From: an uncultured SAR324 cluster bacterium
GTDB taxonomy: Bacteria; SAR324; NAC60-12
Reading direction: 5' to 3'
Assembly: GCA_905182865.1 (NCBI GenBank)
Contig: CAJJCY010000003.1
Location: 786,238 to 850,237, forward strand
Length of the DNA stretch: 64,000 bases
A program made the position numbers and the translations under genes. Below the pieces are notes generated by a model, which did no database searches, was not told the origin of the DNA, and was given only the letters and a program-made list of their open reading frames with translations. This document shows positions 47,019-56,324 of the stretch, one piece after another. Each line of letters starts with the position of its first letter. The stretch's first letter is position 1.

Positions 47019-48482
47019 TCAGTGGTCTCTAAAAAATGACCAGTTTCCATGTGGATTATTGTTGAACAACAGCCGCAAAACTCTGGTAGCAGTCTGATTT
47101 GACTGTGCGACTGCAGCTGCTGCGGCTTCTGTAATGATTTGGTTTTTCGTAAAATTAACCAATTCCAAAGCCATGTCTGTATCTCGAATGTTGGATTCTG
47201 CCGCAGTCAAATTTTCTACTGTGTTGCGGAGAACTGAAATATTTGTTTCCAGTGTATATTTTTGTACAGAACCAAGCTGGCTGCGCATTGATAATAGTTG
47301 ATCAAGAGCCTCATCTACAAGGCGAATTGCATCAATGGCCTCTTGAGTAGACTTGAGACTGATTTGGGACAAATTTTCAAATCCGCTTGTATTATCCACA
47401 CCTCTTCCCAGGACAGTAGAATGGGTACTGTTCAGAGCAATTACAATTTTTTCATCTGCACTTACTCCAGCTTGGAACTTAAGAGAATTTTGTGCGACAG
47501 TCACAGATCCGGCATTGCCGGTACCATCACCTAAAAAAGCTACACTCAAACCGCTGGTTTTCTCATTATTGTATTCGCCGGTAAGGATCAGTCCATCACC
47601 ATCAGCAGGTTCATCATTAATTGTTCCTTCTATATCACGTCCTAAAAGCAATTCCGGCTCAAAAGCGTTGTCAACAATCACATCATCTTTTGTTCCGGTT
47701 ACAGTGAATCCTTTGGTGAGTCCATATTCCCGATGTTCAATTGTCAGTTCTTCATCATCAGCATCAAAGTGTATGTTCAAATTCATGTTCGAATCCAAGA
47801 CTGCTTTTTGCAGACGTTTTACAAATCCGACTGCAGTGGCTCCATCCGGATTACTGACCCTAATTATAGCGCCATCTTCTTCTTCTAAAGTAATTTGCAG
47901 ACCGGAAGCATCATCGTCATCAAGGTCTGCTGTTAAAGTTGCCCGTAGCGGAAATTCGGTAATATCCACATCATATCCGCTAACGGGTGAAGCTAGAGTT
48001 TTGGAAGATGCTTTAATAAAAACAACTTCTTCATTACCACTTCCTTTTGTACCATGACTTCCGTCTAGTAGCATTTTATTCCCAAAACTAGTAAAACGGG
48101 AAACACGGTCAATTCCCTCAATTGCTTTATGTATCTGAAACTGCAATGTTAACAGTGCATTGTAATCGGTAGCCCCCTCATTTGCTGCAGTTGTAGCCAA
48201 CTGACGCATTTCAATCAACAAGTTGTTTACTTCAACCAAAGCACCTTCAGCAGTCTGGACAAGAGACAGAGAAAACTCCGAATTTTGCAACGCCTGTTGC
48301 GCACTGGCAACCTGAGCACGTAAACTTTCTGAAAGAATCAGACCCGAAGGATCATCTGCTCCACTGTTGACTCTTTGTCCTGAAGATAATCGTTTCAGCG
48401 AATCGGACAGTTCATTTTGCGCTTTGGCCAGATGATTTATTGCGTTGATAGATGCAATGTTGTTTTTCATCCCCAACGGCAT
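47019..48482 (-). CDS. Flagellin with inserted central domain (487 aa)
   Basis: Filament subunit. The N-terminal D0/D1 (IASINAINHLAKAQNELSDS, LKRLSSGQRVNSGADDPSGL) and C-terminal D1/D0 (ENLTAAESNIRDTDMALELV, ATRVLRLL) are typical. A 200-residue middle domain (about 160-370) contains the motif GRDIEGTINDEPADGDGLIL. Another version of this motif occurs in the flagellin at 61274-63034 and in FliD. After the usual terminal LRLL there are 14 extra residues (FNNNPHGNWSFFRDH). It starts MPLGMKNN with GAGGAACT as ribosome-binding site. No sigma-28 promoter is evident, and read-through into mnmE is possible. Confidence 0.93.
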   Translation of the reverse strand: MPLGMKNNIASINAINHLAKAQNELSDSLKRLSSGQRVNSGADDPSGLILSESLRAQVASAQQALQNSEFSLSLVQTAEGALVEVNNLLIEMRQLATTAANEGATDYNALLTLQFQIHKAIEGIDRVSRFTSFGNKMLLDGSHGTKGSGNEEVVFIKASSKTLASPVSGYDVDITEFPLRATLTADLDDDDASGLQITLEEEDGAIIRVSNPDGATAVGFVKRLQKAVLDSNMNLNIHFDADDEELTIEHREYGLTKGFTVTGTKDDVIVDNAFEPELLLGRDIEGTINDEPADGDGLILTGEYNNEKTSGLSVAFLGDGTGNAGSVTVAQNSLKFQAGVSADEKIVIALNSTHSTVLGRGVDNTSGFENLSQISLKSTQEAIDAIRLVDEALDQLLSMRSQLGSVQKYTLETNISVLRNTVENLTAAESNIRDTDMALELVNFTKNQIITEAAAAAVAQSNQTATRVLRLLFNNNPHGNWSFFRDH

Positions 48483-48605
48483 AGTTCCTCGTTATATTTA
48501 AGGTTCAAGTTTTTCGATCCAGTTAACTGGAATATAAACTCCAGTCATCGACAAATCTTTGAATAATAATATAGATAAATATTCATTTAAATAATATAAA
48601 CAGCC

Positions 48606-48636
48606 ATTCCGGACTCCAATAAAATGGAGCCGGAAT
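48606..48636 (-). terminator. Intrinsic terminator after the 307-aa flagellin
   Basis: On the minus strand ATTCCGG-CTCCA, a 6-nt loop, TGGAG-(T)-CCGGAAT forms a 12-bp stem with one bulge, followed by the T-rich GGCTGTTTATATTATTT. It lies 39 bp past the flagellin stop and so separates it from the next flagellin gene. Confidence 0.6.
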
Positions 48637-48674
48637 AGTGTTATGTCTGGGGGATAAACTGCCCCTGAACCCTG

Positions 48675-49598
48675 CTAGCCGTTTAACAATCGCAAGACGT
48701 GTTGCGGCATTGCATTTGCCTGAGCCAACTGTGCTGTTGCTGATTGAGTCATGATCTGGTTACGTGTAAATGTAGCCAGTTCCTGAGCCATGTCAGTATC
48801 ACGAATAGTAGACTCTGCTGCAGTCATATTTTCTACTGCGACCTGCATGCTGGTGAGATTAGATTCCAGGGTATGTTTCTGGAAAGCACCTAATTCTCCA
48901 CGAACTGTAGCAACCTCTGTAAGAGCCTGATCAATTATAGCAAGTGCATCCTGAGCACCTTGCTCATTACGCACATCAATGTCAGCGAGTGACATGAAGT
49001 TGCTTTTGTTTGGCAATTCACCTTCTACAACTGTAGCTCGACCAAGCTGACTTGTGCTCATGTCTCTAATTGAGGTTGAAGCCATATGTTCAGCATTTGG
49101 TCCAACATGGAAACGCAGCCCTTCTTTAGTGGTAATGCTACCGTCTTCATTTGTGGTTGTCTTCGCAGCATTTGTTCCGTCCAGAAGTCTGTAATGTCCG
49201 AACTGAGTGGTTGAAACAACACGGTCAATTGAAGCAAGCGCATTTTCAATCTCAGCCTGATTTGCGTCAATCATATCCCTGTCGCTTGCACCAACGTTTG
49301 CCGCAGAAATTGCTCGCTGGCGAAGACTTACCAGAATGGACGAGATTTCATTCATGGAGCCTTCAGCAGTTTGTACGAGTGAAATAGCAACTTCGTTATT
49401 CCTGATTGCCTGTTCCATCCCGCTGACCTGTGCCCTCATGTGTTCAGAAATAACCAAAGCTGCCGGATCATCGGCTGCCCGATTAACTTTCTGTCCTGAA
49501 GCCAGTCTTTCAAGAGACTTCGAAAGCGCACGGTCATTCTTTAACAGATTACGATGAGCATTCATCGACTCAATATTATTATTGATTCTTAATGACAT
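48675..49598 (-). CDS. Flagellin, compact form (307 aa)
   Basis: Filament subunit with almost only the D0/D1 core: MSLRINNNIESMNAHRNLLK, SLERLASGQKVNRAADDPAA, STTQFGHYRLLDGT, and the C-terminal ENMTAAESTIRDTDMAQELA, QANAMPQHVLRLLNG. Only about 70 residues lie between the two halves, so it lacks the outer domains of the other two flagellins. A strong GAGGAGATAAT precedes the ATG. A 137-nt run of hairpins lies upstream (49693-49829). It is probably the major filament protein, judging by its strong translation signal. Confidence 0.95.
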   Translation of the reverse strand: MSLRINNNIESMNAHRNLLKNDRALSKSLERLASGQKVNRAADDPAALVISEHMRAQVSGMEQAIRNNEVAISLVQTAEGSMNEISSILVSLRQRAISAANVGASDRDMIDANQAEIENALASIDRVVSTTQFGHYRLLDGTNAAKTTTNEDGSITTKEGLRFHVGPNAEHMASTSIRDMSTSQLGRATVVEGELPNKSNFMSLADIDVRNEQGAQDALAIIDQALTEVATVRGELGAFQKHTLESNLTSMQVAVENMTAAESTIRDTDMAQELATFTRNQIMTQSATAQLAQANAMPQHVLRLLNG

Positions 49599-49692
49599 AT
49601 TATCTCCTCTATCTTTTATAAGTGAGAAAGTTAACTCCTAGCCATGGAATAAATGTATTCCCTTCCAATAGAATACTTTAGGGAAACAAGTC

Positions 49693-49829
49693 CGGATTCA
49701 ATCCGCACTCATTCAAACAGGGTCAGCTTTCACCATGAAAGCAAAGCCCTACCCCCTCAACCTCCAACATGCACGGCATGTGAAGGTTTTAAAACACCAC
49801 TACACAAAAGTCCGGTGGTATTTTGAAAC
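49693..49829 (-). ncRNA. Candidate structured leader or small RNA upstream of the compact flagellin
   Basis: Four hairpins follow each other with little spacing in the 458-bp gap 49599-50056. They are CGGATT-C-AATCCG (49693-49705); GCTTTC-ACCAT-GAAAGC nested within GGGT...ACCC (49720-49754); a 13-bp stem with one bulge around the triloop ACG (49759-49788); and a 15-bp stem with one wobble and one mismatch (49786-49800 with 49815-49829). No protein reading explains them. As transcribed with the flagellin gene they would form a long folded 5' leader ending about 95 nt before the ATG. The other parts of the gap show only a short GTATTC...GAATAC repeat near 49655-49676. Confidence 0.45.
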
Positions 49830-50056
49830 TCTGTGCCTGCTAAATTCATAGTCTTGAACCTCGTATTTTGGGCCTCAAGCTTTGTTACCAGACAGTCCTC
49901 TCCATACTACAATTGAAGAGAAAAATGCAGCCGAAAAATCCAATTAGTTTTTCTGGTAGTCTATTTCAATAAAATATTATTTTTATTAATAAAAAAATCA
50001 AATATTATTCTTCGCTCTTAAACCAAGAAATTAATAAAAATTAACGACGAATGTTT

Positions 50057-50422
50057 TCAGCAATCCTTTGTATCAAGTAATTTACGCAATTTTTGTTCGG
50101 CACGTTTAAATTTTTCAAATTCTTTCTTTTGCTTCTCTTTCGTCAGAGGGCCCTCACTTGAAATGGCCTCCGGAATTCGTTTTTTAATCTCAGTCTTCAA
50201 GTAGATCAAATTTTTTTCAAGACGTAGATTTTTTAACAGAGTTGGAGTCTTGAAAGACATTTTACGGAGTATCCCTAATCCGGAATCCCTTGCAGCTACA
50301 TCAATCAAAACCAAGGCTCTATTTATATTAGCTTCATCAACCACTAAGGGGGATGATACTGCTGAAGAAAATGTTTGCGCATGTTTACGCATCTGACTTA
50401 AGAGATTTAATTTATCCACCAT
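50057..50422 (-). CDS. Unknown small basic protein
   Basis: 121 residues, family not recognised. It starts MVDKLNLLSQMRKHAQTFSS and is helical, with a Lys-rich second half (LTKEKQKKEFEKFKRAEQKL) and a C-terminal Cys. There is no signal peptide or membrane segment. It lies upstream of the compact flagellin on the same strand, with the structured region between them. The VSSPLVVDEANINRALVLID stretch could be a small folded core. A flagellar function is possible by location only. Confidence 0.5.
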   Translation of the reverse strand: MVDKLNLLSQMRKHAQTFSSAVSSPLVVDEANINRALVLIDVAARDSGLGILRKMSFKTPTLLKNLRLEKNLIYLKTEIKKRIPEAISSEGPLTKEKQKKEFEKFKRAEQKLRKLLDTKDC

Positions 50423-50517
50423 TTTAAATTTTTACCTTTCGCTAATTTGGATTTATACAATGAACATTCATCTAATTTTATAAACATCTGTCGATATTCT
50501 TTAAAATCAGCTTGATG

Positions 50518-50874
50518 TTATACGTTAATTTTTTTTATTTCATTTTTCCTGCTATCAAATTCATATTCTCTTTTGACCTGTGCAATGCGGACATGATAAT
50601 CACTGTACCAGCCAGACCTGCCTTTATGCTGTGTTACCAGGTGTTTTTCATGATTCTTCCAATTCCTGATAGACTCCTCGGTGTCCCAATAAGACACAGT
50701 TATCCCGATACCATTACTTCGAGCTGAGTCTACCCCGAGGAATCCAGGCTATTTTTTTTCTAATGAGATCATCAGTTCAGTCATTTCCTCATAATCTTTG
50801 TTCACTTCAATTTGTATTTAAGTAAAAATCACGGCATAATTCGACTTGTCGTTCAGCAAAGCCTTTCTCTCCAT
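50518..50874 (-). pseudogene. Antibiotic-biosynthesis-monooxygenase (ABM) domain protein, frameshifted
   Basis: No long frame is open here, but three joined frames give one small protein. The ATG at 50874 (CAGGAGA upstream) reads MERKALLNDKSNYAVIFT, a shift near 50822 leads to QIEVNKDYEEMTELMISLEK, and a shift near 50752 leads to PGFLGVDSARSNGIGITVSY, WDTEESIRNWKNHEKHLVTQ and GRSGWYSDYHVRIAQVKREY to a TAA at 50518. The SYWDTEESI-WK-H pattern followed by W-YSDY-VRIA is typical of ABM/HAAP-type dimeric alpha+beta-barrel oxygenases of about 100-110 residues. The substrate is unknown. Confidence 0.65.
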
Positions 50875-50974
50875 TTTAACTTTTCTCCTGTCTATAATAA
50901 AAACATGGCACTTCCCGGCGAGACAGTAATACTCATCCGTGCTGTCTCATCGGAAAGTGACCAAGGAGGATCGG

Positions 50975-52126
50975 TTAACGCACCACCAAATCCAAAGGGT
51001 GACACGAAAGGCGTTCACATCCGGAATCCGTCACCAGGACAGTATGTCCAAAACACATGGCAATCCCGGAGTCACTGTCCATCAAAATCATGTGAAGAAA
51101 AAACACCATATTCTTTTCAGCAATCACTTGATTGCCATGATAAAACATAGGCCAGTCCATCCAGTTCGGCGAAAATGTTGTCCCCATACTGTATCCGGTT
51201 GCATTCAGCCGATGCGCTCTCATTCCCAAGTTATCGCAAGTTCTGGCGTAAGCATCAAAAACCTCACCGATGGCCTTTCCCGGCTTTAAAACAGATTCAC
51301 AAGCTGCCATTGATTCAAGACAAACTTCGTGCATTTTTCGCTGCTGATCTGTCACTCTTCCGACAGGAATTGTACGCATCATAGCAGCGTGATAATGGCG
51401 AAACACTCCGGCCCATTCCAAAGTAATCTGGTCTTCCGGATCCAGTTTCCGTCTTCCAGAAAAATATCGGCAAAGCAAAGCGTTTTCACCGGAACCGATA
51501 ATAAATTCGTTTCCCGGGTAATCTCCACCACCTTTGAAAACTGCGCCCTGCATGGCAGCCAGTAGTTCTCCCTCATCACATCCATCCTTCACTAAGCGGT
51601 GTGCTTCATCCAGAGCATCATCTGCCAATTCTGCAGCCTTCCGGACATAGACCAATTCTTCCGGGCTTTTCACGACTCGCAGGCGATTAACCATTTCAGA
51701 GGCATCTATCAATTCACAAAATTCGTCCAGAGCGGAATCCAGCATTTTTCCATTTTTAGCAGTCAAGCCATAAGAGTCGTATTCCACTCCAAGTCTTTTT
51801 CCAGCACAACCATATTCCCGCAAAATTTCCTTGAGCTGCAAAGCCGGATTTACTTCCGGTCCATCCACCCAGATGCGGATATCTTTTACAATGGACGTGT
51901 TCTGTGCCTGCCGCAAATCCGGTACGCGGGTAAGCAAAATCAGTTTTCCGTCTCCTCCCAGAAATAGACATTGGAAAAAAACATATCCGAATGTGTCATA
52001 TCCAGTTAGATAAAACATACTTTCCTGCCTGAAAATAAGCATCCCATCTAATTCACTACCGGTCATCAACTCCAGTAAGCGATTGCGTCGGTCTCCGAAT
52101 TCTTTGTAGTCAAAATGTAGTGGCAT
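50975..52126 (-). CDS. M24-family (creatinase / Xaa-Pro peptidase fold) hydrolase, DoeA-like
   Basis: 383 residues with the two-domain creatinase layout: N-terminal domain (EFGDRRNRLLELMTGSELDG, IFRQESMFYLTGYDTFGYVF) and C-terminal pita-bread domain (LRVVKSPEELVYVRKAAELA, GGGDYPGNEFIIGSGENALL, EWAGVFRHYHAAMMRT, HRLNATGYSMGTTFSP). The usual dinuclear-metal aspartates of aminopeptidase P (D-G--Y--D-TRT) are replaced in EWAGVFRHYHAAMMRT, as in creatinase and ectoine hydrolase (DoeA) relatives, so a metal-independent amide hydrolase is more likely than a peptidase. It starts MPLHFDYKE with GAGGAAAT upstream. It stands alone next to a tandem-repeat region. Confidence 0.8.
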   Translation of the reverse strand: MPLHFDYKEFGDRRNRLLELMTGSELDGMLIFRQESMFYLTGYDTFGYVFFQCLFLGGDGKLILLTRVPDLRQAQNTSIVKDIRIWVDGPEVNPALQLKEILREYGCAGKRLGVEYDSYGLTAKNGKMLDSALDEFCELIDASEMVNRLRVVKSPEELVYVRKAAELADDALDEAHRLVKDGCDEGELLAAMQGAVFKGGGDYPGNEFIIGSGENALLCRYFSGRRKLDPEDQITLEWAGVFRHYHAAMMRTIPVGRVTDQQRKMHEVCLESMAACESVLKPGKAIGEVFDAYARTCDNLGMRAHRLNATGYSMGTTFSPNWMDWPMFYHGNQVIAEKNMVFFLHMILMDSDSGIAMCFGHTVLVTDSGCERLSCHPLDLVVR

Positions 52127-52221
52127 ATTTCCTCACTGTAATTGGATAAAATTATCAATATTCAGGTACTCAGAAATATTAAGATCTTCATTCTGATTTT
52201 ATCAACTCACTTAAAAAACGA

Positions 52222-52692
52222 GGGACCTCTCCTAACAATAGGGATTACTACAGGTCCAATTCACCATAAAAAAACTAGGTACTACACCAGTCCATACGGA
52301 TTACTACAGATCCAATTCGTCGCAAATAATCTACGTACTACTCCAGTCCATACGGATTACTGCAGATCCAATTCGCCATAAAAAATCTAGGTACTACACC
52401 AGTCCATACGGATTACTACAGATCCAATTCGCCAAATAATCTACGTACTACTCCAGTCCATACGGATTACTGCAGATCCAATTCGCCATAAAAAATCTAG
52501 GTACTACTCCAGTCCATACGGATTACTGACAGATCCAATTCGCCATAAAAAATCTAGGTACTAATCCAGTCCATACGGATTACTACAGATCCAATTCGCC
52601 ATAAAAAATCTACGTACTACTTCTAACATTACGGATTACTGAAGATCCAATTCGCCGCAAATAATCTAAGGACTACTCCAAACATTACGGAT
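52222..52692. repeat. Tandem array of a 56-bp unit, about eight copies
   Basis: The unit contains GTACTACTCCAGTCCATACG, then GATTACTRCAGATCCAATTC and GCCATAAAAAATCTAG. Starts of the GTACTA anchor fall at 52279, 52335, 52391, 52445, 52501, 52558, 52614 and, as GGACTA, near 52670. Spacing is 54-57 bp. Copies differ by a few substitutions and one- or two-base indels, and the two ends are more diverged. It is intergenic, with no reading frame conserved over it, between the M24 gene and a GNAT gene. Confidence 0.9.
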
Positions 52693-53307
52693 TTGCGTAT
52701 GTTCAATTTGTACTTAAAATAATATTTTTATTACAATAATGGGAACACACCACCTCAATTATATTATTCAAACACAGTCTTCTAAGCTAACAACAACCGA
52801 CAGTCAGAAAAACAGGACTACGCCACAGTCGAACGCACATTACGAAACAATACTCCCTAAAATGAAACATTCAGCCATAATATTTATGGAACTACTTCTG
52901 GTTTGATGAATTTTTCACCAAACAACATCACACTTCATGGATTTCTTAAAGAATTCCAGTCTCATTTCACGAATACTATTCAAAGGAATTTAACCAGTCA
53001 GATCATTCCAAAATTATCTGGAAAGTATACCGACTAACCACCCGCATGATTGCTGAAACAGTTTTCCGTCGAATATTTTCTGTGCGGAGGTAAGTATAGA
53101 GACGAATTATCTGTGATTTCAAGAATTGAAACACAGCTATTCTCCATATCCTCCACAGTAGAAAAACACGAAGGCTATTGACTCAGCAAACGGGGAAAAC
53201 TCCCCCAAAGTGTAGTTTCGCCAGATTCAATTTTCAAAGAACATCCATTCCGTTTCAATTCCGGCGTACGGTCAACACCCGCACAGTGGCCTTAAAACGT
53301 CGGTTTA
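52693..53307. other. Intergenic stretch with no recognised feature
   Basis: About 600 bp between the tandem array and the GNAT gene. It is AT-rich, with stops in all frames. I see no conserved protein reading, hairpin or promoter I would defend. It could be a decayed gene. Confidence 0.5.
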
Positions 53308-53811
53308 TTATGAGGTTCTGGTTTCCCGATAAATTTGAAAACCACGAGCCTGATAATTTTTTAATGCATAAGGATGGTCGAGACTGCAGGTATGTACCCA
53401 AACCCGCTTTGTCTCCATTTCCCATGCTTTTCCTACTGCGGCAGATAACAATCCGCCGCCCAATCCTTTATCCAAAAACGGAGGCAGCAAACCAAAAAAA
53501 GACAGTTCTACTGCTTTATCCTGGGCCTCCAATTCAAAATAACCGGCAGGCGTGCCTTGAAAAAGCAGCATCCAGGTCTGGAGCGCTTCACGTTCCACCC
53601 AGTTTCGCCATTGTTCTTCACTCCAAGAAAGCCGATCTGTCCAATGCCACAGCATGCCCACTTCATTATAAAAAAAGCGGTTCATGGTCGGCAAAGGAAT
53701 TTCTTGCCGGATCAGTTGTGTTTTCGGAGGCAGTGCCTTCGCACACAATTCTTCAGGATGCAGCATTTCCAGATACCAAATCGTTTCCGATTCATCAGTC
53801 TGAACATTCAT
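53308..53811 (-). CDS. GNAT-family N-acetyltransferase
   Basis: 167 residues. The acetyl-CoA-binding core appears as SFFGLLPPFLDKGLGGGLLS followed by an alpha helix (AAVGKAWEMETKRVWVHTCS), then the late motif YALKNYQARGFQIYRE. The sequence GTPAGYFELEAQDKAVELSF supplies the central strands. The R/Q-X-X-G-X-G/A motif is present as DKGLGGG. The substrate is unknown. It is followed downstream by a large unannotated gap. Confidence 0.8.
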   Translation of the reverse strand: MNVQTDESETIWYLEMLHPEELCAKALPPKTQLIRQEIPLPTMNRFFYNEVGMLWHWTDRLSWSEEQWRNWVEREALQTWMLLFQGTPAGYFELEAQDKAVELSFFGLLPPFLDKGLGGGLLSAAVGKAWEMETKRVWVHTCSLDHPYALKNYQARGFQIYRETRTS

Positions 53812-53865
53812 ACTTCCTCCGGTTTGAATGTTTTCTACTCTGGAGCAAGTGTAGAAAATAATAAC

Positions 53866-54855
53866 TCATAAAGGGCTTAATTTATTTATGATAAATTTTC
53901 CACGCTCCGCGTTCCATCTCCAGTCATTGCCGGGATGAAGATGGATTACTCCAATCCAAAAAGTCCTCGGATTATGAGCATGCCAATCCACGACATTATC
54001 TAATACTTCAATCCCCAAACCTGTTAATCCAACTTCAAATTTCCGGAATACTTGATCCGGAAACGGAGTTTTTGGCTGTTCTTAAAAAGGGACATCGCCC
54101 TCTACTTCAAGTAAAGGCTGTGGTGCTTCCACGAGTCCCCGCACACGTTTCCAAAAAGACCAGTCCCCCATAAAGTGGGCCGGCTCCTCTTCCTGTACTG
54201 CAGAAAACAAACGGACTAACTGGGAGACTCCACCTCTAACTTTATTTAAGATTCAGTGCTCAGTCCTGGTCAGTCCGCACCCCTCTGCAGGAAACTCCTC
54301 AAAAAGACGCAATCCGTTCTGCAAAAACGGTAAAACAGAGGTATCCTGCTACGCCAGTTCAAACATCAATTCAGGGTTCTGGACGGTAAAAGCTTTCCGG
54401 CCAAGTTGTCCAAGAACGAGTTGTTTTTTTGAAACCGATTCTCTCTTTTCAAGCCACTGCGTCTGAGATTCAATGGATACCCTCCCCAGAAAGTCATCAA
54501 TAAAAATGACACTCAAGTGCTGGAAATTATCCCTCGTTTACGCAAAACAGTCTAGCAACTGCATGATATGCAACTGATCAAACAGTTCAAAGCTGTTACA
54601 AAGAATCACTTCGTCGTATTCGTGACATTTGCGGAAAACAATATCCCTTTTCTGAAAAGCATTCTTCGCTTTTTCAAGTACTGCCCAATCACAATTCGCA
54701 ATGAAGTCTGCACGAACTTCAGATAGTTCCTCCAGACTAAGTCCTTCTGGCACAGGCCCATCATGAAGCACATCCAACCAGGAAAGAAAATCCCCTTCAA
54801 TTCCAGAATTTTTCAAAGCTTCAATTGCACAATCTCCATTCACAATATGCAGCAC
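53866..54855 (-). pseudogene. DUF1835-family protein, multiply frameshifted
   Basis: The GTG at 54855 preceded by GGAGAAAGCC opens VLHIVNGDCAIEALKNSGIE, DFLSWLDVLHDGPVPEGLS and SELFDQLHIMQLLDCFA-type sequence, the DUF1835 N-domain. Further blocks are in other frames: LIFIDDFLGRV-like SVIFIDDFLGRVSIESQTQW (around 54470-54510), ELMFELA, then ANFMGDWSFW-like HFMGDWSFWKRVRGLVEAPQ (around 54140-54185) and NPRTFWIGVIHLHPGNDWRW to the stop at 53866. Order and spacing fit one protein of about 330 residues. Function of the family is unknown. At least three shifts are needed, so it is either decayed or badly sequenced. Confidence 0.7.
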
Positions 54856-55131
54856 GGCTTTCTCCTGAAAACTGATATAAAAAGTGCATGAATACATTTA
54901 TCCAAGATAATATCTTACAGACAGACAAAATATAATCCACCACGCTTTTTATTCAATTTACAGTGAAGGTAGTTCTTGACAGAACTCTCCGCGAGCATTG
55001 ATGTCATGAATCAAATTTTCTAAGAGCAACAGAATCTTTTTTTTTAAAAAGATCTAATTTAAACAATATTTTAATTTGGGAAATACGTTCTTTAGTATTT
55101 GCCAGCCTTTAGCTTTAGCATTATATTGAGA

Positions 55132-55578
55132 TCAAACACTCATTTGGTATGTCACCCATTTTGTTTTTTCAGCAGTCCGATCATATACACCTCGACCACG
55201 ATAGTTATCTTCCGCGGTTATCCAGCGTACAAAGGGCCACCCATTTTTGGCGGATTCCTTTGATAATTTTTTAAACATTTCATCCACTACCCCTGTACCC
55301 CGTGATTCTGGAAGTACAAAAAGGTCATCTAAAAAACCAACCTTTTTCCCTCGTAAAGGTGAAGGCATTTCACGGAAGTGCATGAGGCCGATTGGACGAT
55401 TATTCCCATTTTTTGCTACCAGAGCATAGAATCCATAGTCTTCTTCAAAAATCCAATTCCAGACAGTATCCAGGATTTCGCTAGTCATAGGTATTTGATA
55501 AAACTCAGCATATTCACGATATAAAGATTCCCACTCTTGACGGTCATCTGGAGTCAATGCTCCAACTGTTATTTTCAT
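55132..55578 (-). CDS. GNAT-family N-acetyltransferase
   Basis: 148 residues, complete. MKITVGALTPDDRQEWESLY and FRE-MPSPLRGKKVGFLDDLFV lead into the CoA-binding loop PESRGTGVVDEMFKKLSKES (R-G-T-G-V), then RWITAEDNYRGRGVYDRTAE. The last part matches the subgroup that ends with a conserved N-x-R-x-x-Y-x-x acceptor helix. It is unrelated in sequence to the GNAT at 53308. The substrate is unknown. Confidence 0.82.
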   Translation of the reverse strand: MKITVGALTPDDRQEWESLYREYAEFYQIPMTSEILDTVWNWIFEEDYGFYALVAKNGNNRPIGLMHFREMPSPLRGKKVGFLDDLFVLPESRGTGVVDEMFKKLSKESAKNGWPFVRWITAEDNYRGRGVYDRTAEKTKWVTYQMSV

Positions 55579-55759
55579 AGTTTTCTAATTTGTAAAATTG
55601 AGATTAATTCCCTTTTCAATCCTAATTGGGCAAGATCTTTCAAAATCTATTTAGCTTAAATATCTAAAATACTGCATTCTTCTACTTGCACAGCAAATCA
55701 CAGTATTTCAACTTATGTTAGTCAGTCAGAGTTGTATGACTCCATAACAATTTTATCAA

Positions 55760-55914
55760 AAAACCTCGGCTGACAAACTGCACATGACTCAGAAAAATCT
55801 GCAACTCAAAACAGTTACGGCCTACATGTGCAGTCCGCAGCCGGGTAATTTCGGCCTAATCCATTTAATTAAACAACAAAGCCAAAGAATAGCAAATTGC
55901 TACGCTTTGGCTTT
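55760..55914. repeat. Intergenic repeat copy 1, ending in a hairpin
   Basis: About 150 bp similar in order and sequence to 57070-57214. Shared blocks are ACAAACTG, CATG-CTCAGAAA, CAACTCAAAAC, the ATGT-CAGT pair, CAGCCGG and ACAACAAAGCCAAA. It ends in a perfect 10-bp stem AAAGCCAAAG / CTTTGGCTTT (55878-55887, 55905-55914). It lies in the 746-bp gap 55579-56324, downstream of alkA on the minus strand. The rest of that gap shows nothing I recognise. Confidence 0.7.
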
Positions 55915-56324
55915 AGTTTCATTTGTAATTTACGGTCCTTTTTACCCAGAAATCGGTTTTCTATTCCAGTTCCAATCTCATTGCCAGACAACACGGCTAA
56001 GGTATTATTCCTGGTAATATGTTCCAGAATAAGTCTTCCGTTTTCTACTTCGGTCAGTCAACACCTATCAACATAATAATTTACAACAGCATGTAACACA
56101 ACATCCCTTCTTCAGTAGACTTCCAGGAAATTGTGAAGACGGATCAACCCATTTAATTACCTTCAGTAAAATAAAGACCACCCCACTTTGTGTCCCAAGT
56201 AGTTAGTAATTATCTCACGAGAAGTATTGCTATGTGAGGTTTAGTTGATTATTCAATTATCCAAGATCAACAGAGGTTCTCTTTATTAAAGTGGACCTCT
56301 AATTTTAATAAGATGGAATACTCA

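Noticed and set aside
49693-49705. tRNA T-arm
   Set aside because: CGGATTCAATCCG leaves a loop far too small for a T-loop, and no acceptor or anticodon stem fits around it.
50975-52126. Aminopeptidase P or DMSP lyase DddP
   Set aside because: The metal-binding Asp pattern of aminopeptidase P is absent, and I cannot see the DddP ligand set. The sequence fits creatinase/DoeA-type relatives better.
52222-52692. CRISPR array
   Set aside because: The repeated unit covers the entire 56-bp period. There are no unique spacers, and copies vary along their whole length. No cas genes nearby.
55784-56017. Small plus-strand gene
   Set aside because: It overlaps the intergenic repeat copy 1, has no ribosome-binding site, and its protein has no conserved character.
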